Source: CADEGL01 sp050180485 (lineage in GTDB: Bacteria; Pseudomonadota; Alphaproteobacteria; CADEGL01). From it: a DNA stretch of 64,000 nt. Below the pieces are notes generated by a model. That model saw only the letters and a list, made by a program, of their open reading frames with translations. It searched no databases and was not told the origin of the DNA. Each line of letters opens with the position of its first letter. Positions within the stretch are counted from its first letter, which is position 1. A program made the translations under genes and the position numbers. The stretch is taken from positions 81,872 to 145,871 of the forward strand of contig JBFXED010000004.1 in NCBI GenBank assembly GCA_050180485.1. Reading direction: 5' to 3'. Below, piece by piece: positions 60,256 to 64,000 of the stretch.

Positions 60256-62520
60256 TCACGTCCGAATTTGGCCGGCGGCTTCCGCGCGGGGCGCGACCGC
60301 CGCGTTGGCCGGAAACACGAGCCGGACGCGCGCACCGCCACCTTCGCGGTCTTCCAACACCAACTCGCCACCATGATCTTCCATGATTTTGCGCACGATG
60401 GCCAGACCGAGGCCGGTTCCCTTGGCACGCGTGGTGACATACGGCTCGGTCAACTGGTCGCGCTGCGCGACGGGCAGACCGATGCCGTTGTCCTCGACGT
60501 CGATCCCGAGCTCGCCGGCGTTCGCGACCAAGCGCACGACGATGCGCCCCTCCGGCAAGGCTCCGTTCTCGGGCTCGGGCCGCGCCAGGATCGAATCGGC
60601 GGCGTTCTGCAGAAGATTGGTCAACGCCTGGCCGACCTGCCGGCCGTCGCACACGAACTGCGCCGCCTCCGGCGCCTCGATCGTGTAAACGATGGACGGA
60701 TTACCGTTCTGTTGCAGGAAGACAGCCTGGCGGCACAGCTTCACCGCGTCTTCCTCGCGCATCACGGGTGCCGGCATGCGCGCGAAGGATGAGAATTCGT
60801 CCACCATGCGGCCGATATCGCCCACCTGGCGCACGATCGTGTCCGTGCAGGTTTCGAAGGTCTCGGGATCGCTGGTGATCTCCTTGAGATACTTGCGCTT
60901 CAGCCGTTCGGCCGAAAGCTGGATCGGCGTCAGCGGATTCTTGATCTCGTGCGCGATGCGCCGCGCCACGTCCGCCCATGCCGCCTTGCGCTGGGCCGAC
61001 AGAAGCTCGGTGATGTCATCGAAGGTGACGACATAGCCCAGCACTTGCTGGTCCGCCGCGCGCTCCACCGCCACGCGCACCAGAAGGGTCAGGTTGCGCT
61101 TCTCGCGCGCCACGCGGATCTGAGACTGAATCAGGCCACGCGGACGGCGCAGCGCCTCGTCCAGCAACTCTCCCATTTCCGGCACTACCGCAGCCAAGGG
61201 CTTGCCGATCTCCCGGTCCAGATCCGCGCCCAGGAGCGCGGAGGCGGTTCGGTTCGGCAGATTGATGTGAAACTCGCTGTCCAGGCCGATCACACCGGAT
61301 GAAACGCCGCCCAACACGGCCTCGGTAAAGCGGCGCCGCGTGTCGAGCTGCTGGTTGGCATCGAGCAACTCGCGCTGCTGGCTTTCAAGCTGACTGGTCA
61401 TGCGGTTGAACGCGCGGCCCAGCACCCCCATCTCGTCGTCGCCGTCCGCCGCGGGCACACGCACGCCCATGTCGCCCGCGCGCACGCGTTCGGTCGCGCC
61501 GATCAGGTTACTGATGGGCCGCGCGAGCTGGTTGGCGAAGACCAAGCCGATCCATACGGCCGCGAACAGCAAAAGCAGCGCCAGCACCGCGAACAGCAGC
61601 GCGAAATTGAGCTGCATGCTCGATCGCCGCCCCTCGAGCTGTTCGTAGACCAGCACGGCGTCCTGGGTGCGCTTGACGTGGTTCAGCACGCTGGGATCGA
61701 CGAAGCGGCCGACATACAGGAATGTGTCGGGCTGGTCGCCCAGCCGCATGAGGGCGCGCACCCGATCGCCCTTCTCGTTCACGATGAGGGCCACCTCGCC
61801 CGCACGCGCGCGCTCGATGGCCCAGGTCGGAACCGGATCGAACTCCAGCGTGTAACTGAGATTGGAGCGGCCCAGCACCTGGCCCGTCGAGCCCTCGAAC
61901 AGCATCACCTCGGGCACGCCGCGCAGCGCACCGTGAGCGCTCAGCACGCGGTTGAGAAGAACGGGGTCCTGGAACACCAGCGACTGCTCGCGCGCGATGT
62001 CCTGCCCCATGACCAGGATGTCGGCACGGATGGCCTGTTGCTGCTCGTTGAGATAGGCCTCGGCGACCGACAACGATGCGCGCAACGCCGTTCGCACCCG
62101 GTCGCTGAACCAGGATTGGATGCCGACGTTGAAGAAGATGACCGAGAAGACGGCGACCACGATGGCCGGCGTCACCGCGACCAGGCTGAACAGCACCACC
62201 AGACGCACGTGAAGGCGCGAGCCCGCCGAACCGCGCCGCCTTGCGCCCCACAAGGCGACGATGCGCCGCGCGACCACGGCGCCCAGCATCAACAGCAGCG
62301 CCAAGTCGACATTGACCAGGATCAGCACCGTATCGGGGTCCGGCCCGAACGGCGCCGACTGGGTCAGGACGATGTAGGTGGCGATGCCCGAGGCCACGGA
62401 CAGGATGGCCAGCGCCAACGCGACCGTGCGGCCCAACGCCACGCGCGCGACCCAACCGCCGGCGCGGCGCAAGAAGGTCGCGCGGACGGGCCCGGCGGCG
62501 GAGCGCGTCTCCGCGATCAT
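60256..62520 (-). CDS. ntrY: Sensor histidine kinase NtrY
   Basis: The protein has 754 residues. N-terminal transmembrane helices and a periplasmic loop are followed by a HAMP domain (NQLARPISNLIGATERVRAGDM), a PAS domain, the HisKA box RRIAHEIKNPLTPIQLSAERL and a HATPase end (NLLQNAADSIL, GTGLGLAIVRKIMEDH). It phosphorylates NtrX in response to nitrogen, oxygen or redox changes. It overlaps ntrC by 4 bp (ATGA). Confidence 0.96.
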   Translation of the reverse strand: MIAETRSAAGPVRATFLRRAGGWVARVALGRTVALALAILSVASGIATYIVLTQSAPFGPDPDTVLILVNVDLALLLMLGAVVARRIVALWGARRRGSAGSRLHVRLVVLFSLVAVTPAIVVAVFSVIFFNVGIQSWFSDRVRTALRASLSVAEAYLNEQQQAIRADILVMGQDIAREQSLVFQDPVLLNRVLSAHGALRGVPEVMLFEGSTGQVLGRSNLSYTLEFDPVPTWAIERARAGEVALIVNEKGDRVRALMRLGDQPDTFLYVGRFVDPSVLNHVKRTQDAVLVYEQLEGRRSSMQLNFALLFAVLALLLLFAAVWIGLVFANQLARPISNLIGATERVRAGDMGVRVPAADGDDEMGVLGRAFNRMTSQLESQQRELLDANQQLDTRRRFTEAVLGGVSSGVIGLDSEFHINLPNRTASALLGADLDREIGKPLAAVVPEMGELLDEALRRPRGLIQSQIRVAREKRNLTLLVRVAVERAADQQVLGYVVTFDDITELLSAQRKAAWADVARRIAHEIKNPLTPIQLSAERLKRKYLKEITSDPETFETCTDTIVRQVGDIGRMVDEFSSFARMPAPVMREEDAVKLCRQAVFLQQNGNPSIVYTIEAPEAAQFVCDGRQVGQALTNLLQNAADSILARPEPENGALPEGRIVVRLVANAGELGIDVEDNGIGLPVAQRDQLTEPYVTTRAKGTGLGLAIVRKIMEDHGGELVLEDREGGGARVRLVFPANAAVAPRAEAAGQIRT

Positions 62521-63947
62521 TTCTGCTCCCGCGGCATGGCGATATCCAGCTCTCGGATCTTTTTCCGCAGCGTATTGCGGTTGAGGCCCAAGAGCGCAGC
62601 GGCGCGGATCTGGTTGCCCCGCGTGGCGCCAAGGCTGAGGGAAATCAACGGCCGTTCCATCTCGCGCAGGATGCGCTGATACAGGCCCGGCGGCGGCAGA
62701 CCGCCTTCATGGGCATCGAAATACGTCTTGAGGTGACGGTTGACCGCGGCGCCCAGATTATCGTCGACCGGGCGTTGCTCGACCGAGGCCGCCGACTCGG
62801 CGATCTCGGCCTCGATCACCTCGGCGCCGATATTGTCGGCGGGATGGAGGGCGGCCAAGCGCACCATCAGGTTCTCCAGCTCCCGCACGTTGCCGGGCCA
62901 CGCGTGGCGGCGCAGCACGTCGATCGCCGAAGCATCCAAGGTCTTGGCCGGCAGGCCGCTTTCCGCCGCCCGCGCCAAGAAATGGCGCGCGAGGGAAGCC
63001 ACGTCGTCGCTGCGCTCGCGCAAGGGCGGCAGGCGCAAGGGCACCACGTTCAGGCGATAGAACAGATCCTCGCGGAACAGGCCGCGCCGGATGAACTGAC
63101 GCAAGTCGCGGTTGGTCGCGGCTACGATCCGTACGTCCGCGCGCACCGGCGCGCGGCCGCCGACGGTCGTGTACTCGCCCTCCTGCAACACGCGCAAAAG
63201 ACGGGTCTGCGCCTCGGGCGGCATGTCGCCGATCTCGTCCAGGAACAGCGTGCCGCCTTGGGCCAGCTCGAAACGGCCGGCCTGGCGCGCACCGGCGCCG
63301 GTGAAAGCGCCCTTCTCGTGGCCAAACAGCTCGCTCTCGATCAGCTCGCGCGGAATCGCCGCCATGTTGATGGCGATGAACGGCGCATTCCGGCGCTTGC
63401 CGAAATCGTGCAGCGCGCGGGCGACCAGTTCCTTGCCGGTGCCGGATTCCCCCGTGATCATCACGGTCAGGTCCGTGGCCATCACGCGCGCCATCACGCG
63501 GTAGACGTCTTGCATGGCGGGCGAGCGGCCGATCAGCGGCAGCTTCTCCTCGCTCTCCTCGCCCGGCGCGGGCACGACGCCCGCCGGCGCCAACGCGCGC
63601 CGCACGGCATCGGTCAGCGCCGACAGATCGAACGGCTTGGGCAGATACTCGAACGCGCCGCGCTCGGTCGCACGCAACGCGGTCATCAGCGTGTTGCGCG
63701 CGCTCATCACGATCACCCGCAGATCGGGCCGCACGCGGCGGATACGCGGCAAGAGGTCGAGCCCGTCACCGTCGGGCATCACCACGTCGGTGATGACCAG
63801 GTGTCCCTCGCCCTTCGTAATCCAGTTCCACAGCGTACCCGCGTCGGCCGCCGCGCGCACGTCGTAACCCATCCGCCCCAGCGCCTCGGAAAGGATGGTG
63901 CGGATGCCGCGGTCGTCGTCGGCGACCAGGATGGTTTCGCCGCTCAT
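62517..63947 (-). CDS. ntrC: Nitrogen regulator NtrC
   Basis: The protein has 476 residues. A receiver (DDDRG, acceptor Asp in VITDVVMPDGDG, Lys in LPKPFD) is followed by a sigma-54 AAA+ domain with Walker A ITGESGTGKE, the intact GAFTGA loop (HEKGAFTGAGAR) and Walker B LFLDEIGDMP. A FIS-type HTH is at the C-terminus (AAALLGLNRNTLRKKIRELDI). It activates sigma-54 promoters of nitrogen-assimilation genes. It overlaps ntrB at its start and ntrY at its stop. Confidence 0.98.
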   Translation of the reverse strand: MSGETILVADDDRGIRTILSEALGRMGYDVRAAADAGTLWNWITKGEGHLVITDVVMPDGDGLDLLPRIRRVRPDLRVIVMSARNTLMTALRATERGAFEYLPKPFDLSALTDAVRRALAPAGVVPAPGEESEEKLPLIGRSPAMQDVYRVMARVMATDLTVMITGESGTGKELVARALHDFGKRRNAPFIAINMAAIPRELIESELFGHEKGAFTGAGARQAGRFELAQGGTLFLDEIGDMPPEAQTRLLRVLQEGEYTTVGGRAPVRADVRIVAATNRDLRQFIRRGLFREDLFYRLNVVPLRLPPLRERSDDVASLARHFLARAAESGLPAKTLDASAIDVLRRHAWPGNVRELENLMVRLAALHPADNIGAEVIEAEIAESAASVEQRPVDDNLGAAVNRHLKTYFDAHEGGLPPPGLYQRILREMERPLISLSLGATRGNQIRAAALLGLNRNTLRKKIRELDIAMPREQK

Positions 63948-64000
63948 GGCGCGTCCTCATGCAGCGGCAGCATGACGCGAAAGACCGAGCGGCGCGGCGC
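63944..64000 (-). CDS. ntrB: NtrB nitrogen sensor kinase, C-terminal end only
   Basis: Only the last 18 residues are in the window, ending SVFRVMLPLHEDAP just before the stop; this is the expected C-terminal strand of a HATPase domain. The stop overlaps the ntrC start (ATGA). Identification rests on operon order, not on motif evidence. Confidence 0.8.
   Translation of the reverse strand, partial: APRRSVFRVMLPLHEDAP

Noticed and set aside
57700..60792. A 1030-codon open frame on the plus strand across trkA and ntrX
   Set aside because: It lies antisense to well-identified genes; GC-rich codon bias leaves the opposite frames open. The translated product is rich in R, H, D and A with no domain.

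Overview
The window reads as a contiguous piece of a GC-rich alphaproteobacterial chromosome, most likely from a Rhodospirillales-like lineage. The clearest marker is the minus-strand block at the right end, ntrB-ntrC-ntrY-ntrX-trkA-dat-HAD phosphatase-hfq-hflX, an arrangement known from Azospirillum/Rhodospirillum-type genomes. A groESL operon with a CIRCE operator, a tmk-holB-metG-tatD-phnP-like housekeeping run and many HisKA_2/PAS kinases fit the same picture. I see no insertion sequence, integrase, CRISPR array or plasmid function.

Layout. 1-2427: three co-directional signalling genes (membrane histidine kinase cut by the window edge, single-domain receiver, receiver-HisKA_2 kinase). 2424-6472: a run of small genes (lipoproteins, one-TM proteins, a Q/N/P-rich protein, an acetyltransferase); seven GGAAC-N17/18-GTT sequences lie in their short intergenic gaps, mostly just upstream of start codons, as expected for the EcfG general stress sigma factor. 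6471-11299: amine oxidase plus VOC enzyme, a DUF4239-like membrane protein and a PAS hybrid kinase. 11360-11449: tRNA-Ser(TGA), followed by an eighth GGAAC-N17-GTT site that leads into a non-coding stretch ending in a terminator, a candidate stress sRNA.

11686-24838: housekeeping genes: arfB, an ABC-F ATPase, a polysaccharide deacetylase, then a cell-wall and replication run (MltB-type transglycosylase, rlpA, dacC-type carboxypeptidase, tmk, holB, metG, tatD, MBL hydrolase). 24977-36873: a sulfur-oxidation neighbourhood, with a methanethiol oxidase/SBP56 gene and its membrane partner, mazG, a large exported protein, and a soeA-soeB-TPR-soeC sulfite dehydrogenase operon with a divergent cytochrome c. 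36922-43249: a possible methylated-amine catabolic group (alpha/beta hydrolase, dimethylglycine/sarcosine dehydrogenase, MFS permease, PhyH dioxygenase, AraC regulator).

43334-47040: the most unusual locus, a three-gene operon coding for a TackOD1 zinc-ribbon protein fused to a degenerate GGDEF domain, a processive family-2 glycosyltransferase and an HlyD-like adaptor. It looks like an undescribed regulated exopolysaccharide synthesis and export unit. 47067-52006: an EamA permease with no canonical start codon, a haloacid-dehalogenase, an SDR, a Rieske oxygenase and an inositol-phosphatase family enzyme, separated by two REP-like palindromic repeats. 52094-64000: groEL-groES, then the hflX-hfq-...-ntr block running to the right edge, where only the last residues of NtrB are present.
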